The notes beneath the pieces were generated by a model. That model was not told the origin of the DNA and ran no database searches. It saw only the letters and a program-made list of their open reading frames with translations. A stretch of 43,612 nt of DNA from CAZSVI01 sp964610205 (lineage in GTDB: Bacteria > Bacillota > Clostridia > DSM-8532): assembly GCA_964610205.1 (NCBI GenBank), contig CAZSVI010000010.1:1-43612 (forward strand), read 5' to 3'. Below are positions 9,003 to 17,762 of the stretch, in pieces. How positions within the stretch are numbered: position 1 is the stretch's first letter; every line of letters begins with the position of its first letter. A program made the position numbers and the translations under genes.

Positions 9003-11384
9003 ATGACAGAAAAGGTATTCAGGGTATTGGAATATAATAAGATATTGGAAAGGCTGAAAGACCGGGCCTCCAGTCAGCTGGGCAAGGATATGGCTTTGGA
9101 ATTGGAGCCTTTTACGGATATTGAACAGGCCGAGCAGGTTCAGAAAGAAACAACCGATGCCGTAACCTGTATTCTCAGAAAAGGCTCTCCGCCTCTGGCG
9201 GGTATTCATGAAATCCGTTATCTTGTCCGAAGGGCCGAAGCGGGCGGGATGCTGAATCCCGGAGAGCTTTTGAAGGCAGCCGATGTTCTCCGCGTTTCCC
9301 GAAATCTAAAGGATTATCTTATCCAGGACAGGATGGAATTGTCGGAAAATAACACAATTTTTTTATTATGCGGAAGTCTCGGCACAAATCGTACCCTTGA
9401 AGACAGGCTGAACCAGTCAATCGAATCGGAGGATACCCTGTCCGATTATGCCAGTCCCTGTCTTGCTTCCATACGCCGGAATATCCGCCATATGCAGGAT
9501 TCCATAAAGGAGAAGCTGAACGGTATCATCCGTTCGTCACAGAACAGGAAATATATGCAGGACGCAGTGGTTACCCTGCGCGGAGACAGATATGTTGTTC
9601 CGGTAAAGCAGGAACACCGTGCCCAAATTCCGGGCCTCGTGCATGATATGTCATCCAGTGGGGCAACCATTTTTATTGAGCCTATGGCTGTGGTTGAAGC
9701 GAATAATGAAATCCGGCAGCTTAAAAACAAGGAAGAGCAGGAAATTGAACGTATTTTATTGGAACTATCCGCGGAGGTTGCCGATATCGCCGGGCTTCTT
9801 TATGAAAATGTAACTCTTTTGGCACATATCGATTTTGCCTTTGCGAAGGCACGGTTAAGCCTGGATATGAAAGGGACCGAACCGGAACTGAACACAAGCG
9901 GACGCATTGTAATAAAAAAAGGAAGGCATCCGCTGATCGATCCGAAATCGGTTGTACCAATAGATATAAACCTGGGGGAAACGTTTTCCACAATGGTTAT
10001 TACCGGGCCGAATACGGGGGGGAAGACGGTAACTTTGAAAACCACGGGACTCTTTGTTCTTATGGCTCAGGCAGGTCTTCATGTTCCGGCCGATGAAAAC
10101 AGTGAAATGTGTGTTTTCAGGAAGATTTTCGCGGATATTGGGGATGAGCAGAGTATTGAACAGAGCCTCAGCACTTTTTCATCCCATATGATCAATATTG
10201 TGCAAATTCTGAAAGAGGTTGACGGAGATTCCCTGGTTTTGTTTGATGAGCTTGGAGCGGGAACGGATCCTGTTGAGGGAGCGGCTCTTGCGACGGCCAT
10301 ACTGGACACACTGACGAAAAGGCAAATCAGGACGATGGCGACAACACACTACAGTGAGTTAAAATTATACGCCATGTCGGCCGCGGGTGTTCAGAATGCA
10401 TGCTGTGAATTTGACGTGGAAACCCTTAGGCCAACTTACAGGCTTCTGGTTGGTATTCCGGGAAGAAGCAATGCTTTTGCCATTTCAAAAAGATTGGGAC
10501 TGGAAAACAATATTATTAAACAGGCCAGAAACTTCCTGACAGGAGAGGATATTCAGTTCGAGGAGCTTTTATCGGATATTCAGAAAAACCGTGCGGCATC
10601 CGAGAAGGAACGGGAACAGGCTGAGAAGAATAAACGGGAAATTGAGAGGCTGCAGGAATTATCCCAGGAGGAGAAAAGGAAAACCGAAAGAGAAAAAGAA
10701 TCCATTCTTCAGGGGGCGCGGCAGGATGCCAGGAAAATTCTGCTTGAAGTAAAACGGGAAGCCGATGATATTCTGGAAAGGCTGAAGGAACTGGAAAAAG
10801 CACAGCATGAAATGATTCGGGAGCAGGATAAGATAGCTGTAAAGCAAAGCATCCGGCAGAAAATTAACGAACTGGATCAACAGATGGCGGAATCGGTTCT
10901 TCCCAGAAAGGGATATGCGAATCCTCCGAAAAATTTGAAAGCAGGAGATACGGTGATGATCCTGAATCTGAACAGAAAGGGTACAGTGCTTGATATTCCT
11001 GACAAAGACGGGGAAGTACAGATACAGGCTGGGATAATGAAAATAAAGGTTCATATTACACAACTCCGTTTGTTGGATGAACAGGAGGAAATGACAAGTA
11101 CCATACAATCCTCAAGGGTTACAGGGGTAAAAGCAAACGCAATCCGCCCCGAACTGGATATCAGAGGACACAATATTGAGGAAGCTATGGATAAGGTTGA
11201 TAAATATATCGATGACGCAGTAATGGCAGGGCTGCACGAAGTATGGATTATCCACGGTAAGGGAACAGGTGCGTTAAGAAAAGGAATTCATGAATATATA
11301 AAAACCCACGCCCATGTATCCTCATTCCGCCTGGGCAAATACGGAGAAGGCGAAACAGGCGTTACAGCAGTTTCACTAAAGTAA
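9003..11384 (+). CDS. mutS2: Endonuclease MutS2 / ribosome-rescue ATPase
   Basis: This 793-residue protein has the full MutS2 architecture. A MutS-like core and lever region (residues 1-290) leads to an ABC-type ATPase with Walker A GPNTGGKT at 335-342 and Walker B LVLFDELGAGTDP with D415-E416. A long charged coiled coil (about 510-640) follows, then a KOW-like linker. The C-terminal Smr domain carries LDIRG and HGKGTGALR. MutS2 was long described as suppressing homologous recombination. In Bacillus it also senses collided ribosomes and feeds ribosome quality control. The length is normal for the family. It has its own predicted promoter and no obvious partner gene. Confidence 0.96.
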   Translation: MTEKVFRVLEYNKILERLKDRASSQLGKDMALELEPFTDIEQAEQVQKETTDAVTCILRKGSPPLAGIHEIRYLVRRAEAGGMLNPGELLKAADVLRVSRNLKDYLIQDRMELSENNTIFLLCGSLGTNRTLEDRLNQSIESEDTLSDYASPCLASIRRNIRHMQDSIKEKLNGIIRSSQNRKYMQDAVVTLRGDRYVVPVKQEHRAQIPGLVHDMSSSGATIFIEPMAVVEANNEIRQLKNKEEQEIERILLELSAEVADIAGLLYENVTLLAHIDFAFAKARLSLDMKGTEPELNTSGRIVIKKGRHPLIDPKSVVPIDINLGETFSTMVITGPNTGGKTVTLKTTGLFVLMAQAGLHVPADENSEMCVFRKIFADIGDEQSIEQSLSTFSSHMINIVQILKEVDGDSLVLFDELGAGTDPVEGAALATAILDTLTKRQIRTMATTHYSELKLYAMSAAGVQNACCEFDVETLRPTYRLLVGIPGRSNAFAISKRLGLENNIIKQARNFLTGEDIQFEELLSDIQKNRAASEKEREQAEKNKREIERLQELSQEEKRKTEREKESILQGARQDARKILLEVKREADDILERLKELEKAQHEMIREQDKIAVKQSIRQKINELDQQMAESVLPRKGYANPPKNLKAGDTVMILNLNRKGTVLDIPDKDGEVQIQAGIMKIKVHITQLRLLDEQEEMTSTIQSSRVTGVKANAIRPELDIRGHNIEEAMDKVDKYIDDAVMAGLHEVWIIHGKGTGALRKGIHEYIKTHAHVSSFRLGKYGEGETGVTAVSLK

Positions 11385-11456
11385 ACGTGTCAGAGGTAAT
11401 ACCTATGACCTGTTACACACAACGCCTTATCCGTGATTGATTTCTTGTATCTTCTA

Positions 11457-11484
11457 TTTACATGACGGGTTATTTATGTATAAT
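11457..11484 (+). promoter_or_regulatory. Candidate sigma-A promoter for the paaK-iorAB cluster
   Basis: TTTACA (11457-11462) and TATAAT (11479-11484) are separated by 16 bases. A 33-base palindrome starts 4 bases after the -10, so it would cover the transcription start. The rest of the 317-base gap between mutS2 and the first paaK shows no coding potential and no T-box consensus. Confidence 0.6.
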
Positions 11485-11488
11485 ATAT

Positions 11489-11521
11489 AATAGATGTTGA
11501 ATTTGAAATTCAACATCTATT
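11489..11521. promoter_or_regulatory. Perfect 16-bp-arm palindrome at the predicted transcription start
   Basis: AATAGATGTTGAATTT (11489-11504) is the exact reverse complement of AAATTCAACATCTATT (11506-11521), with a single central G. No T-run follows and the centre is AT-rich, so a repressor operator or a 5'-end hairpin is more likely than a terminator. Its place directly downstream of the -10 box suits repression of the aromatic 2-oxoacid cluster. The DNA-binding protein is unknown. Confidence 0.6.
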
Positions 11522-11701
11522 ATGCTTTCTTGTGCATACCATTTTTGGGCGAAGCAAAAACAGGCTCATGTACAGTATGGCAGGGAGTATGGCGGACAAA
11601 AATTGCTGGAGAGGCATTTAACATCTGATTCTGCAATGAGAAAAAATGAGTAAGTAGCATGGAAGGGGTCTGGGTTTTCCGGGCCGGAAAGCGGTGAGGT
11701 C

Positions 11702-13000
11702 ATGATATGGAACAAAGAAATAGAATGTAAAGCACGGAAGGATATGCAGGAATTACAGCTGGAGCGTTTAAAACATATTGTCAATTATGCCTATAAAAAT
11801 GTTCCTTTCTATAAAAAACGGTTTGACGGGATCGGGTTAAAACCGGAACACCTTCAATGTCTTCAGGATATAGAAAAAATTCCTTTTACAACAAAGGATG
11901 ATTTAAGAGATAATTATCCCTTTGATTTGTTTGCGGTGCCTATGAAAAAGATAGTCCGTCTCCATGCATCTTCGGGAACCACCGGAAAACCCATTGTTGT
12001 GGGATATACCAGGGCGGATATGGATATGTGGACCGAGAGTGTCGCCCGTTTTGCCATGGCTGCGGGGGGAACCGATGAGGATGTGGCACAGATAGCTTTC
12101 GGGTACGGAATGTTTACAGGCGGTTTCGGTCTTCATTATGGGCTTGAACGAATTGGTATGGCTGTCATCCCGATGTCTTCGGGTAATTCCGAACGGCAGC
12201 TCATGTTTATGGAGGATTTTGGTTCCACCGTTCTTGTCAGTACTCCATCCTATGCGTTATACCTTGCCGAGGTAGCACAGGAGATGGGGGTTGGCAAGAA
12301 CAGGTTAAAACTCCGGCTGGGTCTCTTTGGCGGCGAAGGTCACACGCCTGAAATGCGTCAGGAGATTGAAAGCAGGTGGGGAATACTTGCAACCGAGAAT
12401 TATGGCTTAAGTGAGATTACAGGACCCGGTGTTTCGGGAGAATGTACAAGCCAATGCGGAATGCATATCAGTGAAGACAATTTTTATCCGGAAGTAGTTG
12501 ATAAGGAAACATTGAAAGCATTGGATTATGGACAGGAAGGTGAATTGGTTTTAACCACACTTACAAAGGAAGGCATTCCAATGCTCAGATATAGAACAAA
12601 GGATGTAACCGAACTGGATCCCGAACCCTGCAGCTGCGGAAGAACCACCGTAAGAATGAAGAAAGTGAAGGGCCGAACCGATGACATGCTTATTATCCGT
12701 GGTGTGAACGTATTTCCGTCGCAGATAGAAAGCGTACTTGTCGGTATGAAGGAAATCGGTCCCCACTATCAGATTATTGTTAATAAAGAAGGATATATGG
12801 ACAGAATAGAGGTTCAGGTGGAACTGGCAGATGCAAGCAAGCTGGAACATTACCGTGAGCTTGAGGAACTTGAAAGCAAAGTAAAACATAACTTAAGAAC
12901 GGTTTTGCAGATTGATGCTAAAGTTAAGCTGGTTGAACCGAAATCCATAGAAAGAACAACAGGTAAAGCCAAACGTGTGATTGATTTACGTAATGGTTAA
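11702..13000 (+). CDS. paaK: Phenylacetate--CoA ligase family protein (copy 1)
   Basis: This is a 432-residue AMP-forming acyl-CoA synthetase of the PaaK group. The nucleotide-binding loop is ASSGTTGKPIVVGYT (about residues 92-106), followed by the A5-type motif NYGLSEITGPGVSGEC and the hinge region GRTDDMLIIRGVNVFPSQIE. A CSCGRTTVRM cysteine pair lies just before the hinge, as is common in clostridial PaaK. It converts phenylacetate or indoleacetate plus ATP and CoA to the aryl-acetyl-CoA, or could run the reverse way. GAGGT precedes the ATG. iorA starts 35 bases after its stop, so they form one transcription unit. Confidence 0.92.
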   Translation: MIWNKEIECKARKDMQELQLERLKHIVNYAYKNVPFYKKRFDGIGLKPEHLQCLQDIEKIPFTTKDDLRDNYPFDLFAVPMKKIVRLHASSGTTGKPIVVGYTRADMDMWTESVARFAMAAGGTDEDVAQIAFGYGMFTGGFGLHYGLERIGMAVIPMSSGNSERQLMFMEDFGSTVLVSTPSYALYLAEVAQEMGVGKNRLKLRLGLFGGEGHTPEMRQEIESRWGILATENYGLSEITGPGVSGECTSQCGMHISEDNFYPEVVDKETLKALDYGQEGELVLTTLTKEGIPMLRYRTKDVTELDPEPCSCGRTTVRMKKVKGRTDDMLIIRGVNVFPSQIESVLVGMKEIGPHYQIIVNKEGYMDRIEVQVELADASKLEHYRELEELESKVKHNLRTVLQIDAKVKLVEPKSIERTTGKAKRVIDLRNG

Positions 13001-13035
13001 TAGTATAACCGACGTTTTGTGAGGAGAGATAATAA

Positions 13036-14778
13036 ATGAAAAGTTTGATGCTGGGCAACGAGGCTATCGCACGCGGAGCGTATGAAGCGGGAGTTACAGT
13101 TGCTTCGGCCTATCCCGGTACACCCAGTACCGAAATCACCGAATATATTGCCGCCTATGATGAAATTTATTCGGAATGGGCTCCGAACGAAAAGGTTGCC
13201 CTGGAGGTTGCCATTGGCGCGTCAGTTGCGGGAGCGCGTGCTATTTGCTCAATGAAGCATGTAGGGCTTAATGTTGCCGCAGATCCTTTATTTACCGTAT
13301 CATACACCGGGGTTAACGGCGGACTGGTGATATGTGTTGCCGATGATCCCGGAATGCACAGCTCGCAGAACGAGCAGGACAGCCGTCATTATGCCAGGGC
13401 GTCCAAGGTACCGATGCTGGAGCCTTCCGACAGCCAGGAATGCAAGGATTATGTCATGAAGGCCTTTGAAATGAGTGAGGAGTTTGACACACCCGTTTTC
13501 ATCAGGCTTTCCACCCGTATTTCCCACTCTCAGAGCCTGGTTGAGACAGGCCACAGGAAGGAGTGTCCGGTAAAACCTTATCAAAAAGATTTTAACAAAT
13601 ATGTCATGATGCCTGCCATGGGCAGAAAGCGTCATGCTATAGTTGAAGAACGCATGAAAAATCTGGCCGGGTATGCCGACAGAACAAACCTGAACCGGAT
13701 AATCCGGGGAAGCGGGAATATCGGGGTTATAACCGGCGGGATCTCTTACCAGTATTCAAAAGAAGCATTTGGAGAGGTATCCTTCCTGAAGCTGGGCATG
13801 ATATATCCGCTGCCCGAAAAATTAATGATGGAGTTTGCCTCTCGGGTTAAGGCACTTTACGTCATTGAAGAACTGGATCCGCTGATAGAGGAATTTCTCA
13901 AACAAATGGGAATAGAATGTACCGGCAAGAATAAGCTGCCGTTGGTTGGGGAATACAGCGCAAGCCTTATCAGGAATAAAATTCTGGATGTGCCCGAAGA
14001 GAGTGCGGGTATGGATGCTGAGGTTCCTGTCAGGCCTCCGGTTCTTTGCCCGGGGTGCCCTCATCGCGGTGTGTTTTATACATTGAAAAAGAACAAACTG
14101 GTGGTTTCGGGAGACATCGGATGCTATACCCTCGGAGCGTTACCGCCGTTAGAGTCTATGGATACCTGTGTATGCATGGGAGCCAGCGTGAGCATGGCAC
14201 ACGGCATGGAAAAAGCCGGGGGAAAGGAACTGCGTCGGAAAACGGTTGCGGTCATCGGGGATTCTACCTTTATTCATTCCGGGATAACAGGACTGATTGA
14301 TATTGTATATAATAAAGGAGCTTCCACTGTTATTATACTGGATAATTCCATTACCGGAATGACCGGACACCAGCAGAATCCGGCAACAGGTTTCACCATT
14401 AAGGGAGAACCCACCCGGCAGGTTGATCTTGTAAAGCTTTGTCAGGCAATCGGCGTGGACAGGATACGGGTTTGCGATCCTTTTGAACTGGATGAGTTTG
14501 ATAAAGCCGTAAAAGAAGAAATTGCATCTGACGAACCTTCGGTTATTATAGCGCAAAGGCCATGTGCATTGCTGAAATCCGTGAATTATAAAGGGCTGGT
14601 GCAAGTAAAAAATGAGAAGTGCAAATACTGCAAGGTTTGTATGCGTCTTGGGTGCCCCGCCATTGTAGACACCGGGGAGGGTATAACCATAAACAACGCT
14701 TTATGCGTCGGCTGCGATTTGTGCATGAAGGTTTGCAAGTTCGGTGCTTTGGAGAAGGCAGGTGACGGCAATGCGTAA
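13036..14778 (+). CDS. iorA: Indolepyruvate ferredoxin oxidoreductase, alpha subunit
   Basis: This 580-residue thiamine-diphosphate enzyme subunit catalyses oxidative decarboxylation of aryl-pyruvates to aryl-acetyl-CoA with reduction of ferredoxin. The N-terminal pyrimidine-binding domain includes YPGTPSTEITEYIA. The ThDP-binding domain has CPGCPHRGVFYTLKK, GDIGCYTLGALPP and GDSTFIHSGI...DNSITGMTGHQQNPATG. Two C-terminal [4Fe-4S] motifs are C529-x2-C532-x2-C535-x4-C540 and C557-x2-C560-x2-C563-x3-C567. The length is typical, though somewhat shorter than archaeal versions. GAGGAGA lies upstream of the ATG. The gene overlaps iorB by 8 bases, indicating coupled production of the two subunits. 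Confidence 0.96.
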   Translation: MKSLMLGNEAIARGAYEAGVTVASAYPGTPSTEITEYIAAYDEIYSEWAPNEKVALEVAIGASVAGARAICSMKHVGLNVAADPLFTVSYTGVNGGLVICVADDPGMHSSQNEQDSRHYARASKVPMLEPSDSQECKDYVMKAFEMSEEFDTPVFIRLSTRISHSQSLVETGHRKECPVKPYQKDFNKYVMMPAMGRKRHAIVEERMKNLAGYADRTNLNRIIRGSGNIGVITGGISYQYSKEAFGEVSFLKLGMIYPLPEKLMMEFASRVKALYVIEELDPLIEEFLKQMGIECTGKNKLPLVGEYSASLIRNKILDVPEESAGMDAEVPVRPPVLCPGCPHRGVFYTLKKNKLVVSGDIGCYTLGALPPLESMDTCVCMGASVSMAHGMEKAGGKELRRKTVAVIGDSTFIHSGITGLIDIVYNKGASTVIILDNSITGMTGHQQNPATGFTIKGEPTRQVDLVKLCQAIGVDRIRVCDPFELDEFDKAVKEEIASDEPSVIIAQRPCALLKSVNYKGLVQVKNEKCKYCKVCMRLGCPAIVDTGEGITINNALCVGCDLCMKVCKFGALEKAGDGNA

Positions 14779-15361
14779 CGTTTCAATAATGATTGTAGGA
14801 GTAGGGGGTCAGGGAACCCTTCTAACCAGCAGGGTACTGGGCACAGCCGCAGTAAAGGCAGGGTATGATGTTAAAGTGTCAGAGGTTCACGGGATGGCAC
14901 AGCGCGGCGGAAGTGTCATCACCTATGTCAGGATTGGCGACAAGGTTGATTCACCGATCATTGAAAAAGGCGAAGCCGACATTCTGTTATGCTTTGAGAA
15001 ACTGGAAGCCCTCCGTTGGGTTGAATACGCAAAAAAAGACGGAGCAATCATCATCAATGACCAAAGAATTGATCCCATGCCCGTTATTATCGGCACGGCC
15101 AGGTATCCCGACGATATCATAGAGAAAATCACGTCCCGGTATCACCATGTTTGTGTTGTTAACGCACTGGGGAAAGCAAAGGAGCTGGGCAACATTAAAG
15201 CGTTGAACATCGTGATGCTTGGCCTGATGGCGAAGAACACCGGAATACCGGAAGATATATGGCATGAGGCCATCCGGGAGACAGTAAAGGAAAGATTTGT
15301 GGCTTTGAATCTGAAGGCTTTTGATACAGGATATCAAATGGGGGATACATGCCGGAATTGA
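14771..15361 (+). CDS. iorB: Indolepyruvate ferredoxin oxidoreductase, beta (gamma-domain) subunit
   Basis: This 196-residue protein is of the pyruvate/ketoisovalerate oxidoreductase catalytic gamma family, the obligate partner of IorA. The motif VGGQGTLLTSRVLGTAA near the N-terminus and VSEVHGMAQRGGSVITYVR are diagnostic. I choose the ATG at 14771, inside the end of iorA, because AGGTGA lies 6 bases upstream. An in-frame ATG at 14744 would add nine residues, has no such site, and does not match the family N-terminus. No terminator is evident before the second paaK at 15463. Confidence 0.95.
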   Translation: MRNVSIMIVGVGGQGTLLTSRVLGTAAVKAGYDVKVSEVHGMAQRGGSVITYVRIGDKVDSPIIEKGEADILLCFEKLEALRWVEYAKKDGAIIINDQRIDPMPVIIGTARYPDDIIEKITSRYHHVCVVNALGKAKELGNIKALNIVMLGLMAKNTGIPEDIWHEAIRETVKERFVALNLKAFDTGYQMGDTCRN

Positions 15362-15462
15362 GCGTGACTATCCAGGTATGATAAGAGAACGGTATAAAGC
15401 ATAAGTTTTTAAAGGATACAAACATTTGTTATAATCACACCTGAATGATTGGAGGAACCAGT

Positions 15463-16767
15463 ATGGGTATTTGGAATGCTGAATATGAGTGCATGGAAAG
15501 GGAAAAGCTATTAAATCTACAGAGTGAGAGACTGAAAAATACGGTTCAAAGGGTATACTCCAATGTTGCGCACTACCGGCAAAAAATGAAGGACAGGGGA
15601 ATTATACCGGAAGATATTAAAACGGCGCAGGATCTTCAAAAGCTTCCATTTACTTATAAGCAGGACTTAAGAGATACTTATCCATACGGGCTTTTTGCCG
15701 TTCCGATGGAGGAAGTGGTGCGAATTCACGCGTCTACCGGTACAACCGGAAAGAGAACGGTAGTGGGATATACGGCCAATGATATTGGAACCTGGGCAGA
15801 AGTATGTGCCCGTTCATTGGTTGCCGCGGGAACCGAAAAAAGTTCCTTTGTCCATGTAGCATACGGATATGGCCTCTTTACAGGTGGTCTTGGCGTCCAT
15901 TACGGGGCTGAAAAAATAGGCGCTACGGTTATTCCTGTTTCCGGCGGAAATACAAAGAGACAAATTGAAATTATGCAGGATTTCGGCTCCAACATTCTCA
16001 CCTGCACACCGTCCTACGCTCTTTATCTGGCTGAAACCATGAAAGAGATGGGCATTGATCCGAAAAAAGATTTAAGCCTCAAGGCGGGGGTTTTCGGAGC
16101 TGAACCATGGACTGAGGCGATGCGGAAGGAAATAGAGGACGCACTGGGTATTCTTGCGATAGATATATATGGTCTTTCGGAAATTATAGGTCCGGGTGTT
16201 TCCATCGAGTGTGAGCATCAAGTAGGCCTTCATATACAGGAAGATCATTTTATGGTTGAAATTATCGATCCGGTTACCGAAGAAGTTCTTCCCATGGGCG
16301 CCGAAGGAGAACTGGTATTCACCTGTATCACAAAGGAAGCATTGCCGCTTATCCGTTACAGGACAAGGGATATCTGCAGGCTGACCGATGAAAAATGCCC
16401 TTGCGGCAGAACCCAGGTCAGAATGGGCAAGGTAACGGGACGGAGCGACGACATGCTGATTATCCGCGGTGTCAATGTATATCCTTCACAGATAGAAAGC
16501 GTTCTTCTTGAATTAGGCTTAACCACACCGCACTACCAGTTGGTTGTAGACAGGGTTGGTACGCTGGATAACCTTGAGGTTCAAGTGGAAATGACCCCCG
16601 AGATGTTTTCCGATGAGGTGCGTCAGGTAGAGAAAGCCGAACAAAAAATTCGGAGCAACATCGAAAGTACGCTGGGCTTAACCTGCAAGGTACGGCTTGT
16701 TGAGCCTAAAAGAATTGAGAGAAGTGAAGGGAAAGCAAAGAGGGTTATCGATAAGAGACCCAAATAG
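15463..16767 (+). CDS. paaK: Phenylacetate--CoA ligase family protein (copy 2)
   Basis: This 434-residue paralogue of the gene at 11702 has the same motifs: ASTGTTGKRTVVGYTANDI, IYGLSEIIGPGVSIECEHQ, the CPCGRTQVRM cysteine pair and GRSDDMLIIRGVNVYPSQIE. The ATG at 15463 has GGAGGA 6 bases upstream; the ATG at 15445 lies 5' of that site and is not used. It lies 101 bases after iorB. The separation may contain its own promoter (a TATAAT at 15430-15435), but I could not find a good -35. Two different ligases around one IorAB suggest different aryl-acid specificities, or one copy working mainly in the acid-forming direction. Confidence 0.92.
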   Translation: MGIWNAEYECMEREKLLNLQSERLKNTVQRVYSNVAHYRQKMKDRGIIPEDIKTAQDLQKLPFTYKQDLRDTYPYGLFAVPMEEVVRIHASTGTTGKRTVVGYTANDIGTWAEVCARSLVAAGTEKSSFVHVAYGYGLFTGGLGVHYGAEKIGATVIPVSGGNTKRQIEIMQDFGSNILTCTPSYALYLAETMKEMGIDPKKDLSLKAGVFGAEPWTEAMRKEIEDALGILAIDIYGLSEIIGPGVSIECEHQVGLHIQEDHFMVEIIDPVTEEVLPMGAEGELVFTCITKEALPLIRYRTRDICRLTDEKCPCGRTQVRMGKVTGRSDDMLIIRGVNVYPSQIESVLLELGLTTPHYQLVVDRVGTLDNLEVQVEMTPEMFSDEVRQVEKAEQKIRSNIESTLGLTCKVRLVEPKRIERSEGKAKRVIDKRPK

Positions 16768-16801
16768 GTATCCTGTTTTAGATAATAATGTAGCAAATAT
16801 T

Positions 16802-16832
16802 AAAAAGCTGAGGCGCAAAGCTTCAGCTTTTT
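16802..16832. terminator. Bidirectional rho-independent terminator
   Basis: AAAAAGCTGA (16802-16811) pairs with TCAGCTTTTT (16823-16832). The run of Ts is read on the plus strand and the run of As serves as a T-run on the minus strand. It sits between convergent genes (the paaK copy at 15463 and the M55 peptidase at 16865), so it can stop transcription from both sides. Confidence 0.8.
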
Positions 16833-16864
16833 TTGACATTCTGCGGAACAAGCTTTGTTTTATA

Positions 16865-17662
16865 TTACAATCCCCACAATCTTTCCAGCAAAAGCGGTTT
16901 AATTTCATCGGAATATATACAGACTTTATTATCGGGGAGTATTCTGCAATAATTTTTACCCTTATAGCGTTTGAGACGATCGGCATTAAAAAAATCAAAC
17001 ACTGCTTCATAGGGTGGCTTAAGTTGATATGGTTTTATTCTGTCCATACTTGAAACAGCTTTTCTCACACTTGCCTTTATTTTCTCTCTTGCCTTGTCCG
17101 GCTGCAGGCATACCGCGCTGGTCGTGCTGATGCCTCGTTTTACGGCGCATGTGGTTATTCCGGGAATAATTTTTTCTATTTCGGAACAGGCTGCGATGTC
17201 TCCGCTTAAAAAAATAGTCGGAACATCATAAGCTCCCGCACGTAAAGCGTTTACTCCCGCCTCTCCCATCAATATGCCGTTAATTGTCAGCGACTTAATA
17301 TTAACATGTTCAAAGGTGTGGCCCAGATTTGCGCCTGCGGCATCTTGCATGGCGTGCTGCCCAACCATCAGTAAGCCGTCATACCGGCCGTCATCCATCT
17401 CAAATGACAATCTGAGATTCTTGCCAAATATCAATTCGGCATCCTTGTGGAGCAGTTCAATATCAATTGCACCTGCGCCATGACCGTCACAAACAATAAT
17501 TTCGTGATTTCCGGTACTCAGTATGCCCTCGATAGCCGCGTTAACTTCAAGGGTGGTAAGGCGCACTGCTTTTTCATAATACGGGCTTGACCTGGAACCA
17601 TAATCATCGAAATCAACAACGCCGCTGACACCTTCCATATCGGTTATAATGTAATATCTCAT
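16865..17662 (-). CDS. M55-family D-aminopeptidase (DppA-like)
   Basis: This 265-residue protein resembles the zinc-dependent D-aminopeptidase DppA, a self-compartmentalising decamer that cleaves D-Ala-containing peptides. The expected metal and active-site residues are present: D8 and E10 in TDMEG, H61 in DGHG, H103 in GQHAM, H115 and E134. These line up with Asp8, Glu10, His60, His104 and Glu133 of the Bacillus enzyme. The start is the ATG at 17662, preceded by AGGTGAGGA; a TTG two codons upstream is also in frame but less likely. It lies downstream of an oxidoreductase gene on the same strand. A role in recycling cell-wall D-peptides is inferred. Confidence 0.87.
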   Translation of the reverse strand: MRYYIITDMEGVSGVVDFDDYGSRSSPYYEKAVRLTTLEVNAAIEGILSTGNHEIIVCDGHGAGAIDIELLHKDAELIFGKNLRLSFEMDDGRYDGLLMVGQHAMQDAAGANLGHTFEHVNIKSLTINGILMGEAGVNALRAGAYDVPTIFLSGDIAACSEIEKIIPGITTCAVKRGISTTSAVCLQPDKAREKIKASVRKAVSSMDRIKPYQLKPPYEAVFDFFNADRLKRYKGKNYCRILPDNKVCIYSDEIKPLLLERLWGL

Positions 17663-17728
17663 TATCAATCCTCACCTGTATTTTATTTACTGAAAGTATA
17701 AATGTTGTATGATATATTAAATAAAGCT

Positions 17729-17762
17729 TCAGACGCGGTTTTCTCCTAAAGTATGCGTCTGA
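17729..17762 (-). terminator. Weak hairpin after the minus-strand oxidoreductase
   Basis: TCAGACGC (17729-17736) and GCGTCTGA (17755-17762) form an 8-bp stem with an 18-base loop. It overlaps the TAA stop codon region of the oxidoreductase. On the minus strand it is followed by AGCTTTATTTAA, only a poor T-run. It may partly separate this gene from the peptidase gene. Confidence 0.35.

Noticed and set aside
11385..11701. T-box or known riboswitch upstream of paaK
   Set aside because: No consensus block of any class I know is present; only a promoter and palindrome are supported.
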